This document shows positions 46,176-55,351 of a DNA stretch of 64,000 nucleotides, one piece after another. The DNA is taken from NCBI RefSeq assembly GCF_006715005.1, contig NZ_VFMJ01000001.1, positions 1,364,001 through 1,428,000 of the forward strand. The letters run 5' to 3'. A program made the position numbers and the translations under genes. Origin of the DNA: Serratia marcescens. Its GTDB lineage: Bacteria; Pseudomonadota; Gammaproteobacteria; Enterobacterales; Enterobacteriaceae. Numbering within the stretch: the stretch's first letter is position 1; each line of letters starts with the position of its first letter. The notes under the pieces were generated by a model. The model was not told the DNA's origin. It was given only the letters and a program-made list of their open reading frames with translations, and ran no database searches.

Positions 46176-47786
46176 ATGGACAATAACGGAAACGCTTCAG
46201 TGGAGCACGCAGCAACCTTGCTCGCCACCGGTGAGGTTGTTACGCCGGAACAGTTTTATCAGGACAGCGACGGAAGCAACTGGGGGCCGGCGATCAACAA
46301 AGCGGCGGCGGCGGCGCTGCAAGCCGGCGGTACGTTGTCCCTGGGCAAACGGGTGTATACGGTCGCCGGGCACGTGCTCATTCAGACGACAACGGACATC
46401 TACGGCGGCATCGGTTTGCGGGTGGTCGGATTGGGGCGGGCGACCAAAATCGTCAAGACCGCGGACAGCAGCTATACCAATGAACAAGGCGAAACCAAGA
46501 AAGCGGTGATCGTGGTGAAAGGCTTCGCCAATCTGACGCTGCACGGCTTGACGTTGCGGGATGATACCGGCGTAGACGATACCCACGGCGTGTGGTTCAG
46601 CGATCTCAATATGACGAAGTTTGATATCCGAGACATCTACACCAAGGTCGGTGGTTATTCGCTGTTTGTGTCGGGCGACATGTTCATTAACTGGTTGGTG
46701 AACGTGCAGATGGAAGCTAATGCCAATCGCCCGGGGGATGGGGTGCTGTGGATGAACAAGTCCGGCACCACCAATTTTATCGACGGGCTCTACGCCGCGC
46801 GCGCCAAGGACACTGCGTTCAGAATTTCAGGGTTTTACTCTACGGTCGGTTCGTTGGCCGCGGATGACTGCATCGGCGATATCTACTATTTCAAAGATTT
46901 TAACGGCACGATCAATTCATTGGGCTGCGAGAACCGCAACACGCAGCGTGCCGCCAGTGTCAGCGTGCTGTCCACCAACTTTGCCCAGGGCACGATAGGC
47001 AATATCAATATCCAGGACGCGCAGAATGTGGAGAGCGGGGGCGTGCTGTGCCGGTTTATCAACGAATCTCGTTGGGATATCGGTCAGTTGAATCTTTACA
47101 GCGGCGCCAAGACGCCCTTCCCGGTGGCAATCGCCGCCTGCAACAACAATACCGAGGTAACCTTCAGTAACGTCTATAACGGCGGCGTCCCGGTGGCCGG
47201 CAAAAGCACCGTCGACGTTACGTCGTTTTTAAGCGGGGTCGAAGCGATGTACAGTCTGGGCGAGCGGGGTATTGCCCCATCCTCCACCAGCAATCATTTG
47301 CCGCGTAATATCTCGAAACAGCCATCGTGGACTTTTTTAGGCACCCTGACCGCGCCGGATCGGCAACCCACAACGCACATTACGCTTCAGCAGGGGGTCA
47401 GCACCAAGGTGCTGGCGTGCGATTTATATATTACGTTCGATCTGTCTTCGCAGGCGACCGCCTTTGTCGTCAATAAAGGCAGCTATAGCGCGAAAAGCGC
47501 CTTTATGTTGCGGCGCACCGGGCCGTTGAGCTGCGAAATATACTATCGCGTCGAGAAGGATTTCGGCTTTGGCAGTTATCAGGTGCAGGCTACGCGCGGC
47601 AGTTACTGGCGGCCGGACGGCGCTTCGTTGAGCGCGCCCCCCTCCGATGCGCTGGAAATCCGTAGCGATGAAATGTTATCCACGACCAGGCTCACGGCGG
47701 TCCAGCCGCTGGCCAATCCGGCAACGGCCAGCACGGCAGAAGTGGCCGGATTGCTCAATCGGCTGATCGAGGCACTGAAGACCTAA
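46176..47786 (+). CDS. Orphan pectate-lyase-like/phage tailspike-type beta-helix protein
   Basis: The 536-residue protein has no signal peptide. After an N-terminal region (NWGPAINKAAAAALQAGGTL, about residues 34-53, the usual tailspike cap onto a solenoid) it shows repeated short beta-strand turns (FANLTLHGLTLRDDTGVDD; IGNINIQDAQNVESGGVL) of a right-handed helix, then a beta-rich C-terminal domain. The end (AVQPLANPATASTAEVAGLL plus NRLIEALKT) is like tail segments of phage fibre and head-decoration proteins. No other phage gene is near. It may be a domesticated phage protein or part of an unidentified particle; a polysaccharide substrate is possible but unproven. Confidence 0.75.
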   Translation: MDNNGNASVEHAATLLATGEVVTPEQFYQDSDGSNWGPAINKAAAAALQAGGTLSLGKRVYTVAGHVLIQTTTDIYGGIGLRVVGLGRATKIVKTADSSYTNEQGETKKAVIVVKGFANLTLHGLTLRDDTGVDDTHGVWFSDLNMTKFDIRDIYTKVGGYSLFVSGDMFINWLVNVQMEANANRPGDGVLWMNKSGTTNFIDGLYAARAKDTAFRISGFYSTVGSLAADDCIGDIYYFKDFNGTINSLGCENRNTQRAASVSVLSTNFAQGTIGNINIQDAQNVESGGVLCRFINESRWDIGQLNLYSGAKTPFPVAIAACNNNTEVTFSNVYNGGVPVAGKSTVDVTSFLSGVEAMYSLGERGIAPSSTSNHLPRNISKQPSWTFLGTLTAPDRQPTTHITLQQGVSTKVLACDLYITFDLSSQATAFVVNKGSYSAKSAFMLRRTGPLSCEIYYRVEKDFGFGSYQVQATRGSYWRPDGASLSAPPSDALEIRSDEMLSTTRLTAVQPLANPATASTAEVAGLLNRLIEALKT

Positions 47787-48451
47787 CCGAACAACGCCGG
47801 CGCGTTTTGGCCGGCGTCCATCAAGAGCAGCAGCCAGCCGGCCGCCGCCAAGGCGATACCGAACGGTTGCGGCGTTCGCCAGCTGCGGCGTTGGTGCAGG
47901 CCGCGCGCTACAGCCAGGCCTAACCCGAACGCCGCCGCCAGGCAGACCAACAGCGGCAACGTCATCCAACCGAGCCAGGCGCCCAGCGCCGCCAACAGTT
48001 TGAAATCGCCCTGGCCGATGCCGTTGCGCCGCCGCACCTGTCGATAAAGTGTGTTGAGCAGCCACAGCGCCCCGTAGCCGGCTGCAGCGCCGATAACCGC
48101 GTCGTCAAGCGTTGCCCAGCGGGCGTCAAGGTTGCACAGCAGCCCGCTCCACAGCAGCGGCAAGGTTAGCCGATCCGGCAGCCATCGGTGGCGCCAATCG
48201 AGCCAGGCCAGGGCGATCAGCAGCGCCGCGGCCGGCGGCAACCACAGCCGGTGTGCTGCCGGCAGGTCGAAAGGCAGCGTCGCCAACGCCAGACCCAGGC
48301 CCGTCAACAGCAGGCCGCGGCGGCGCAATCTCGGTAGGTTGGCGCGTACGGCTACCGTTCGCTCCAGCCGGGTAATGAGAGAGAAGGCGAGCAGGCCGGC
48401 CGACAACAGCGCGGTGAAAAACAGCATGTGCCACAGTGAGGAAAGAAACAT
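47783..48451 (-). CDS. Single-domain prepilin peptidase (A24 family)
   Basis: Type IV prepilin peptidases are membrane aspartyl proteases that clip pilin and type II secretion pseudopilin leaders. The 222-residue protein has about six helices and both catalytic Asp motifs: LDWRHRWLPDRLTLP (about residues 83-97) and GIGQGDFK (GxGDxK, about 143-150). It lacks the N-terminal cysteine-rich methyltransferase domain of full-length PilD/GspO. No pilin or secretion genes are nearby in the window. Its stop overlaps the convergent beta-helix gene by four bases. Confidence 0.85.
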   Translation of the reverse strand: MFLSSLWHMLFFTALLSAGLLAFSLITRLERTVAVRANLPRLRRRGLLLTGLGLALATLPFDLPAAHRLWLPPAAALLIALAWLDWRHRWLPDRLTLPLLWSGLLCNLDARWATLDDAVIGAAAGYGALWLLNTLYRQVRRRNGIGQGDFKLLAALGAWLGWMTLPLLVCLAAAFGLGLAVARGLHQRRSWRTPQPFGIALAAAGWLLLLMDAGQNAPALFG

Positions 48452-48879
48452 CAGGGTTCCGTCATTCGTGAAATAGATGTTTAAAATAACGGCAAAATGC
48501 GTATTTCACCGGGGTGAAATGCGGCGGCCTGCGGGATATGCGCGGTTGTGCGCAGCGCGGCTTTACATATTGCATGGTGAAACAAACCGCTACGTGTCGG
48601 CTCGCCGCGTCACTGCACGTTTTATCGGCAAAATCGGCGCGAAAAGGGTGTGAATTCACCTGTATTCGGAAGGGGCGAGCCAATGGCCTGGTGTGACAGC
48701 GTCACTCGTGAATGATTGAGGATTATCCTATTGTTTCTGCTCGGCAATCCGTTAGGCTATGAGGAAATAGGGGCCCCCTGCAGGCTGGGGGACGCGAGGT
48801 TTTTCAGATCTGTCGCGGGAACGGCGGCGGCAAAGCAGTGGGTTGGCGTGCTCCAGGAGGGAGGAAAGCCAACGGTGTC
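48452..48879. promoter_or_regulatory. Prepilin peptidase/ychO divergent region with GTGAA-type repeats
   Basis: This 428-base gap contains an 18-base palindrome ATTTCACC-GG-GGTGAAAT (48503-48520), GGTGAAAC (48576-48583), GGTGTGAATTCACC (48647-48660), and an imperfect direct repeat GTCA(T/C)TCGTGAA at 48461-48472 and 48701-48712, exactly 240 bases apart. Small frames in it lack ribosome sites. The motifs look like binding sites of an unidentified regulator. Confidence 0.45.
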
Positions 48880-50391
48880 ATGAAAGACGTGATTCAGGCA
48901 ATACTTATCAAGACCAAAAAACGATTCTGGCGCCGACGCCAGACGGCGTGGCTGGCCGGGCCGCTGGTGTGGCTGGCCGGTGCGGTGCCCGCGTGCGCCG
49001 AATCCCCACCGGCGCCGGACAGCGCAATCTCTTCCGAACAGGCCGCCGCGGATCCGGCTGCGAATTTGCCGGAGCTGGGCGGTATGCCCGACGACGCCGC
49101 GCGCGAAAAACAGTGGGCCGAGATGGCCAAACAGCTCGGCGAAAAAGATCTGAACAATGTTTCACGCCAGCAAATGCGCAGCCGCGCCGAGGATTATTTG
49201 CTGGGCCAGGCGACCGACACGCTGCAGCAGCAGGCGCAGGAACTGCTGTCGCCGCTGGGCACCGCCCGGCTATCGCTGAAGATGACCGGGGAGGGTGACT
49301 TTACCGGCAGCAATGGGCAGTTATTCAGCCCGCTGTACGACGTCGATGGATTGCTGACCTACAGCCAGATCGGCTGGCTGCAGCAAAACGCCGGGGCGCT
49401 CGGCAATTTTGCGCTGGGGCAACGCTGGATCGCCGGCGACTGGCTACTGGGTTACAACACGGCGCTCGACAGCGATTTCGCCCGGCAGCTCAATCGCGGC
49501 AGCGTCGGTGCGGAAGCCTGGGGGGATTACCTGCGTTTCTCTACCAACTATTACTACCCGCTGTCGGCGCTGTCGCAACAGCCTGGCGATGGGGTGTTTT
49601 TCAGCCGTCCGGCGCACGGTTACGACATCACGACGCAAGGCTATCTGCCGTTTTATCGCCAGATCGGCGGTTCGCTCAGCTATGAGCAGTACCTGGGCGA
49701 TAATGTCGATCTGTTCGGCAGCGGCAAAAAGCAGAACGATCCGCGCGCGATGCAGCTGGGGCTCAATTACACCCCGGTACCGCTGGTGACGATGAAAGCG
49801 TTGCATAAGATTGGTGCGGGTGGGCAGAGCCAGGACCAGGTCGAATTGGCGCTGAGCTATCGGCTCGGGGTGCCGTTGGTGAAGCAGATTTCGCCGGAGT
49901 ATGTGGCGCAGGCCAAGTCGTTGCGCGGTAGCCGCTACGATCCTATCGAACGCAAAAACGTGCCGGTGTTGGAGTTCCGCCAGCGCAAGACGCTGCAGGT
50001 GTTCCTGGCCACGCCGCCGTGGAGGCTGCAGGCGGGGGAAACCGTGCCGCTGGTGGTGGAGATCAAGGCGTTGCACGGGATTTCCCACGTCAGTTGGCAG
50101 GGGGATACGCAGGCGCTGAGCCTGACGCCGCCGCACAACGCCAACGATCCGCAGGGCTGGACGGCGATCGTGCCGCCATGGGACGACGCGCCGGATGCCG
50201 CCAACAGCTACCGGCTGTCGGTCACGTTGGAGGACGACAAGCAGCAGCGCGTGACGTCCAACTGGATAGAGCTGAAAGTGGCGCCGCCGCTGACGGCAGC
50301 CACCGGTGAAGACACGGGCCTGCCGCCGATCAAAACCCTGACGCCACCGCCGATCCCGGCGCAAACCGGGCCGCTGTACGGCGGCAATTAA
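48880..50391 (+). CDS. ychO: Invasin/intimin-like inverse autotransporter barrel protein YchO
   Basis: YchO-type proteins carry the intimin/invasin beta-barrel of inverse autotransporters with little or no passenger. The 503-residue protein starts [20 protein letters not shown], has a long signal sequence ([18 protein letters not shown]), a short helical linker, the barrel (about 120-390: [40 protein letters not shown]) and one C-terminal Ig-like domain plus Pro-rich tail. It lies convergent to narL with overlapping stops, the same neighbour as in E. coli. The ribosome site is distant, so the start is uncertain; an in-frame GTG at 48838 exists. Confidence 0.88.
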   Translation: MKDVIQAILIKTKKRFWRRRQTAWLAGPLVWLAGAVPACAESPPAPDSAISSEQAAADPAANLPELGGMPDDAAREKQWAEMAKQLGEKDLNNVSRQQMRSRAEDYLLGQATDTLQQQAQELLSPLGTARLSLKMTGEGDFTGSNGQLFSPLYDVDGLLTYSQIGWLQQNAGALGNFALGQRWIAGDWLLGYNTALDSDFARQLNRGSVGAEAWGDYLRFSTNYYYPLSALSQQPGDGVFFSRPAHGYDITTQGYLPFYRQIGGSLSYEQYLGDNVDLFGSGKKQNDPRAMQLGLNYTPVPLVTMKALHKIGAGGQSQDQVELALSYRLGVPLVKQISPEYVAQAKSLRGSRYDPIERKNVPVLEFRQRKTLQVFLATPPWRLQAGETVPLVVEIKALHGISHVSWQGDTQALSLTPPHNANDPQGWTAIVPPWDDAPDAANSYRLSVTLEDDKQQRVTSNWIELKVAPPLTAATGEDTGLPPIKTLTPPPIPAQTGPLYGGN

Positions 50392-51038
50392 CCGTTTTTA
50401 CCCTGCAGCACCCACACGGCGGCCTCGACGCGGGATTTTAGCTTCATCTTTTTCAACAGGTGTTTGACGTGTACCTTGACGGTGCTTTCGGTGATGGTCA
50501 GGCGGCGGGCGATCAGCTTGTTCGGCAGCCCCTGAGCGATCAGCTTCAGGATATCCCGCTCGCGCGGCGTCAGTTGCTGAATATCGCGATCGGCGCTGGG
50601 GCGGTTTTCCCGCAGGCTGGCGGCGAGGATCGGCGTCAGCGTCTCGCTGAGCACCATCTGCCCGGCCGCCGCCTGATGCAGCGCCTTCAGCAGATCCTCC
50701 GGCTCCATATCTTTCAACAAATAACCGTCGGCGCCGCGTTTGAGCGCGCTGACGACGTCGTCTTCATGGTTGGACACGCTGAACACCACGACGCGCCCTG
50801 ACAGGTCGGTCTGGCGCAGGCGATCCAGCGTTTCCAGCCCGTTGATGCCGGGCATGTTCAGATCGAGCAGGATCAGATCCGGATCGTGCTGTTCCGCCAG
50901 CGCGACCCCTTGCTCACCGTTGCTGGCTTCGGCGATGACCTGCAGGCGAGCGTCCATGCCAATCAGCTGTTTTACGCCGTTGCGCAGCATCGGGTGGTCG
51001 TCGATCAGTAAGATTGTGGCGGCGGTTTCTGTCGTCAT
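50388..51038 (-). CDS. narL: Nitrate/nitrite response regulator NarL
   Basis: NarL is the DNA-binding response regulator for NarX (and NarQ) that activates nitrate respiration genes and represses alternatives. The 216-residue protein has the receiver domain with acidic pocket Asp13/Asp14, phosphoacceptor Asp59 ([10 protein letters not shown]) and Lys near residue 109, then a LuxR/GerE helix-turn-helix ([40 protein letters not shown]). It lies 10 bases after narX. Confidence 0.97.
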   Translation of the reverse strand: MTTETAATILLIDDHPMLRNGVKQLIGMDARLQVIAEASNGEQGVALAEQHDPDLILLDLNMPGINGLETLDRLRQTDLSGRVVVFSVSNHEDDVVSALKRGADGYLLKDMEPEDLLKALHQAAAGQMVLSETLTPILAASLRENRPSADRDIQQLTPRERDILKLIAQGLPNKLIARRLTITESTVKVHVKHLLKKMKLKSRVEAAVWVLQGKNG

Positions 51039-51048
51039 GGTGTCTCCG

Positions 51049-52833
51049 TTAGTCGATGGCGTGGTTATCCGGCGTGAAGCTGACTCGCACTTCGGTGCCG
51101 CCGCCGCTGCGCGGTAAAATGTCGCAGCGGCCGTGCAGGCTCTTGGCGCGATCGCGCATGATGATCAAGCCGTAATGGTCGGGGCGGGATGTTTCGGCCG
51201 GCAGGCCGCGTCCGTTGTCACATACGCTCAGGGTGACTTCGCCCCGTTTGTTGATGACCTGAATGCTCACCTGGCTGGCGGCGGCGTGCTTAAGGATGTT
51301 GCTGAGCGCCTCGCGGGCGATCTGCAGCAGATGAATGGCCTGGTAGGCGGGCACCGTGCGCGGCCCCAGTTGATAATCGAGATGGATGGTCAGGCCCAGT
51401 TTGGGATTGAACTCCGCTACCGTCGATTGCAGCGCCGCCAGCAGGCCCGGTTCGGTCAGCTGCAGGCGGAAGGTGGTCAACAGCTCGCGCAGCTGGCGAT
51501 AGGCGCCGTTCAATTCTTCGCGCATCTGCTGCACCAGCGCCTGGCTGGCGGACGAGAGCGTTTCGCCCTGCATCTGCAGGCAGGCTATTTGCATTTTCAG
51601 GCAGGAGAGCGATTGGGCGATAGAGTCGTGCAGCTCGCGGGCGATCGCCGCCCGTTCTTCCATCAGCATCAGCTGCTGCTGGTGGTCGACCTGACGCTCG
51701 ATGGCCAGCACGCTGGTCAACTGCTCCACCAGGGTGTTGATCAGCTGGCGGTGCTCATCGTTCAGCGGTTGTTGCGGCGCATGCTGTGCCACGATCACGC
51801 CGTAGTCGCCGAGTTTGTCGCTCAGGCTCCAGCTCAGCGACGGGTTGTCGGGATGCTGGCGATCGCTGTCGTTCAGGCAAGCGCTGCACACCGGATTATG
51901 GCAATGCTCCGGCCGCAGCGGCTGGTTGCCGCTCAGCTGCAGCAGCGGTTCACGGCTGTCGTTTTCATACAGCCGCACCTGAATGGCGCGCAGCGGCGTC
52001 AGGGTTTGCAGTTGGTTGAGCAGCGGCGTCAGGCGGCTGCACAGCGGCTCGCTGGCGTGCAGCAGGCGGCTGGCGCGATAGAGGAAGCTCAGCACCTGAT
52101 TTTTCTGCTGCAGGTCGGCGGTCTTCTCGGCCACGCGCTGCTCCAGCCCGCTGTAGGTGGCCGACAGCTCGTCGGACATGGTGTTCAATGCGCCGCCGAG
52201 CGACGCCATTTCATCCTGGTGGCCACGCTGCGCGAAGCGGCGGCTAAAGTCGCCGCGGCCCACCGCCAACGCCATTTCTACCAGCTGTCGCCACGGATGC
52301 AGCAACCGGCGGCGCAGGTAGCAGGTGGTGCCGATCAGCAGCAGCAGGGTCAGTGCGATGAAACCGGCTTGCACCAGCGTCACCATCAGCAGGCGGCGCT
52401 CGGTTTGCCTGTCGATATCCGAGACCAGCTTATCCAGCAGCTGCACGAAGTGCGCCACCTGGGGCGCGGCGTCGGCCGGGCGCTGCGCGCTGCGCAGGCG
52501 AGGTTGCAAAGTCTGTTGCCAATAGTCGCGCAAGGCGTCGAAAGGCTGCGTCAACCCTTCCTGTTCCACCGAACGCTGCAGATCGGGGCTGTTTTCGTCG
52601 CGCTCCAGTTCGCGGATCAACGTTTCATGCCGTTCATCCAGCGGCACCTGCGCCAGCAGCCGATAGCTTTGCATACGCAGCGAGCCGGCCTTGTTGATGG
52701 CGTGCGCATTGCCCTGAATGCTCTGTGACATCCAGGCGGAAATCCCCATGCCGGCCACGCCCAGAATGCCCGACAGCAACATCAGCAGGGCGACCTGATT
52801 CACGATTGAAAGCGGAGCCAACAGGCGTTTCAT
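51049..52833 (-). CDS. narX: Nitrate/nitrite sensor histidine kinase NarX
   Basis: NarX senses periplasmic nitrate and nitrite and phosphorylates NarL. The 594-residue protein has two membrane helices (about residues 12-36 and 150-175), the periplasmic ligand P-box ([20 protein letters not shown]), a HAMP domain, a central cysteine-bearing module ([13 protein letters not shown]) and a HisKA_3 kinase with phosphorylated His in [19 protein letters not shown]. The start at ATG 52833 ([18 protein letters not shown]) is preferred; an in-frame ATG at 52899 adds a Pro-rich leader. It is divergent from narK. Confidence 0.97.
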   Translation of the reverse strand: MKRLLAPLSIVNQVALLMLLSGILGVAGMGISAWMSQSIQGNAHAINKAGSLRMQSYRLLAQVPLDERHETLIRELERDENSPDLQRSVEQEGLTQPFDALRDYWQQTLQPRLRSAQRPADAAPQVAHFVQLLDKLVSDIDRQTERRLLMVTLVQAGFIALTLLLLIGTTCYLRRRLLHPWRQLVEMALAVGRGDFSRRFAQRGHQDEMASLGGALNTMSDELSATYSGLEQRVAEKTADLQQKNQVLSFLYRASRLLHASEPLCSRLTPLLNQLQTLTPLRAIQVRLYENDSREPLLQLSGNQPLRPEHCHNPVCSACLNDSDRQHPDNPSLSWSLSDKLGDYGVIVAQHAPQQPLNDEHRQLINTLVEQLTSVLAIERQVDHQQQLMLMEERAAIARELHDSIAQSLSCLKMQIACLQMQGETLSSASQALVQQMREELNGAYRQLRELLTTFRLQLTEPGLLAALQSTVAEFNPKLGLTIHLDYQLGPRTVPAYQAIHLLQIAREALSNILKHAAASQVSIQVINKRGEVTLSVCDNGRGLPAETSRPDHYGLIIMRDRAKSLHGRCDILPRSGGGTEVRVSFTPDNHAID

Positions 52834-53183
52834 AAGCGCGGATTCCTGGCGTTTGGCGCCGCTGAAGCTCAGGGGCGAAGGCGGCGACGGGGTAAACAAG
52901 TAACGATTCAGCCGTATTTTTGATTATCCCTGAGCATAACCCCATACCTCGAATGAAGTACCCATTAGTTTCCTGTGGGGGGGAGGAACGATGAAATTGA
53001 TGCGGGTTTTGTTTTTAATGCATTGATTTAAATTAATTTAATTTTTAATTGAGGCGTACTCCTAAGGGGATGAGGGCGCTATTTGCGCCGCCAACTACTT
53101 GCATTCGGGTTGATATACATCAACTTTGCCGCCGGGGCCGCCCCCTAGGGTGTGCGGAATGATCCCCCGTGTCTGAGGTTTTT
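52834..53183. promoter_or_regulatory. narX/narK divergent control region
   Basis: This 350-base gap holds two NarL-type heptamers (TACYYMT): TACCCAT at 52959-52965 and TACTCCT at 53057-53063, and a perfect FNR site at 53110-53123. It is the expected anaerobic, nitrate-induced promoter of narK, with the narX promoter on the other strand. No gene is seen. Confidence 0.7.
53110..53123 (+). promoter_or_regulatory. FNR box of narK
   Basis: TTGAT-ATAC-ATCAA is a perfect FNR consensus dyad. Its centre would be near -41.5 for a start around 53158, the class II position used by E. coli narK. Confidence 0.9.
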
Positions 53184-54578
53184 ATGTCGCAACTTGCAAC
53201 GCCTTCATCAAAGAAAACCGGTGCGCTGATTCAGGACTGGCGTCCTGAAGACAGCGCCTTTTGGCAGCAGCGTGGCCATCGCATCGCCACCCGCAACCTG
53301 TGGATTTCCATTCCCTGTCTGCTGCTGGCCTTCTGCGTCTGGATGCTGTTCAGCGCCGTCGCGGTCAACCTGAACAAGGTGGGCTTCAATTTCACCACCG
53401 ACCAACTGTTCCTCCTGACGGCGCTGCCGTCGGTTTCGGGCGCTATTTTACGCGTGCCGTATTCCTTCGTGATCCCGCTGTTTGGCGGCCGCCGCTGGAC
53501 CGCCATCAGCACCTGCTTCCTGCTGGTGCCGTGCCTGTGGTTGGGGGTCGCGGTACAGGACAGCAACACGCCGTACAGCGTGTTCGTCATCATTTCCCTG
53601 CTGTGCGGCTTCGCCGGTGCCAACTTTGCCTCCAGCATGGCCAACATCAGCTTCTTCTTCCCGAAAGCGCGCCAGGGCGGTGCGTTGGGGCTCAATGGCG
53701 GGTTGGGAAATCTGGGCGTCAGCGTTATGCAACTGGTCGCACCGCTGGCGATTTCTTTCAGCCTGTTCGGCCTGTTTGGCGGTACGGCACAAAATCAGGC
53801 AGAGGGAGGCCAGCTGTGGCTGGAAAACGCCGCCTGGATCTGGGTTCCGTTCCTGCTGGTTGCTACGCTGGCGGCCTGGTTCGGCATGAATGATTTGGCG
53901 GCGGCTAAGGCATCGTTACGTCAGCAACTGCCGGTGCTCAAACGCGGGCATTTGTGGATGCTGAGCCTGTTGTACCTCGCGACCTTCGGATCTTTCATCG
54001 GTTTCTCCGCCGGTTTCGCCATGCTGTCGAAGACGCAGTTCCCGGACGTGGTGATCCTGCATTACGCGTTCTTCGGGCCGTTCCTCGGGGCGCTGGCGCG
54101 GCCGGTTGGCGGTGCGCTGTCTGACCGTTTCGGCGGCGTGCGGGTGACGCTGATCAACTTTGTGGTCATGGCCATTTTCGCCGCGCTGTTGTTCCTGACC
54201 TTGCCGAATGCGGGGGAGGGCGGTTCGTTCATTGCCTTCTACGGTATCTTTATGGTGCTGTTCCTTACTGCGGGGCTGGGCAGCGGCTCGACTTTCCAAA
54301 TGATCGCCGTCATTTTCCGTAAAATCACGGTCGATCGCGTCAAAGCGGCCGGCGGCAGTGACGAGAGCGCGCAGCGTGAAGCGGTGACGGATTCTGCCGC
54401 CGCATTGGGCTTTATCTCGGCGATTGGCGCCGCCGGCGGTTTCTTCATACCTCAGGCGTTCGGCACCTCGCTGGCGCTGACCGGTTCTCCGGCGGGGGCG
54501 ATGAAAGTGTTCCTGGTGTTTTATATCCTGTGCGTGGTGATCACCTGGGCGGTGTATGGCCGCAAGAAAAAGGCCTGA
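53184..54578 (+). CDS. narK: Nitrate/nitrite antiporter NarK
   Basis: NarK is an MFS transporter exchanging nitrate and nitrite across the inner membrane during nitrate respiration. The 464-residue protein has 12 helices and both nitrate-signature motifs (GGALGLNGGLGNLGVSVMQL and a later GLGSGSTFQMIAVIFRK). ATG 53184 follows GAGG at proper spacing; a GTG at 53169 would add five residues. An imperfect hairpin at about 54596-54620 follows the stop. Confidence 0.96.
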   Translation: MSQLATPSSKKTGALIQDWRPEDSAFWQQRGHRIATRNLWISIPCLLLAFCVWMLFSAVAVNLNKVGFNFTTDQLFLLTALPSVSGAILRVPYSFVIPLFGGRRWTAISTCFLLVPCLWLGVAVQDSNTPYSVFVIISLLCGFAGANFASSMANISFFFPKARQGGALGLNGGLGNLGVSVMQLVAPLAISFSLFGLFGGTAQNQAEGGQLWLENAAWIWVPFLLVATLAAWFGMNDLAAAKASLRQQLPVLKRGHLWMLSLLYLATFGSFIGFSAGFAMLSKTQFPDVVILHYAFFGPFLGALARPVGGALSDRFGGVRVTLINFVVMAIFAALLFLTLPNAGEGGSFIAFYGIFMVLFLTAGLGSGSTFQMIAVIFRKITVDRVKAAGGSDESAQREAVTDSAAALGFISAIGAAGGFFIPQAFGTSLALTGSPAGAMKVFLVFYILCVVITWAVYGRKKKA

Positions 54579-55351
54579 GTATTAAACGGCTTTCTCTATC
54601 CCTTCCCGACAGGGGAGGGATATTTCGCTCATTCCGAGTCATCTCCTCTCTCCTCCTCAGTGAAATTTTCTGTCTTTAGGTAAAATTCTCATCTCCGATT
54701 ACCGTTTTTTTCTTTTTTTATAGCACTATCTCTCAATATCAGAATGCTTTCGCGTAAACGGATTATATTATTTGCACGGTTTTTTCTTTTTGTTGAGAGT
54801 ATTCCTGCATTAAATTATTAATGCTTTTCCCGCAGGTTAAATGAAATTTCCGCGAGGGTGAGGCATAATTAGTGCGATTGTTATAAAATCATCAATAGGG
54901 TTTTGTCTTAGATGCTGCGCCTACCGAGTGGAATGAACGTCGGGGTTAAATCAGACAACTCTCATTCTGTTTTTTCCGGCTTTTTGTAGTCTATCTGGCA
55001 ATCAGATTAGGTGGAAAAACAGGATGAATTCACGGGGCAGAATGAAATTTCACAATTTTATTCGATTAACAATCAAACAACACTGCTAGCTTTTTCTTTT
55101 TAAATCAATGGGGTGCTAGTTTGAATTTTAAGGTAATCATGAAAGAAATCCATGTTGCCAACAGGGATAAAGAGTCGTTTGGATAAACATAACATCCTTA
55201 ATAAGGCCTAATGTAAAAAATGAAATCAGAAAATTTTTATAAAAGCCAATATCCAATGGATGCAACCTGTTGAGTTTACATTTAATTTCTTGAACATTTT
55301 TTGATATTTCTATACAAAGTGTGCAGGACAGGCACGCTAAGGAAATTAAAA
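54579..55351. other. AT-rich 773-base gap before the membrane regulator
   Basis: Base composition drops sharply compared with the flanking core genes. The gap contains ATGAAATTTC at 54841-54850, TGAATTCACG at 55025-55034 and a TGAAATTTCA palindrome at 55043-55052, plus several T-runs. Tiny frames (for example 15 codons from 55139, after AAGG) are possible but not supported. It likely holds the promoter of the regulator gene and marks the left edge of an acquired surface-polysaccharide region. Confidence 0.45.

Noticed and set aside
46176-48451. Prophage remnant
   Set aside because: Only one phage-like protein is visible; the neighbouring gene is a prepilin peptidase and no integrase, att repeats or structural genes are seen.
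48514-48696. 60-codon cysteine-containing frame in the ychO upstream region
   Set aside because: GTG start inside the palindrome, no ribosome site, and composition consistent with chance.
55139-55186. 15-codon frame (ATG after AAGG) in the AT-rich gap
   Set aside because: Too short and without distinctive composition; left as part of the gap description.
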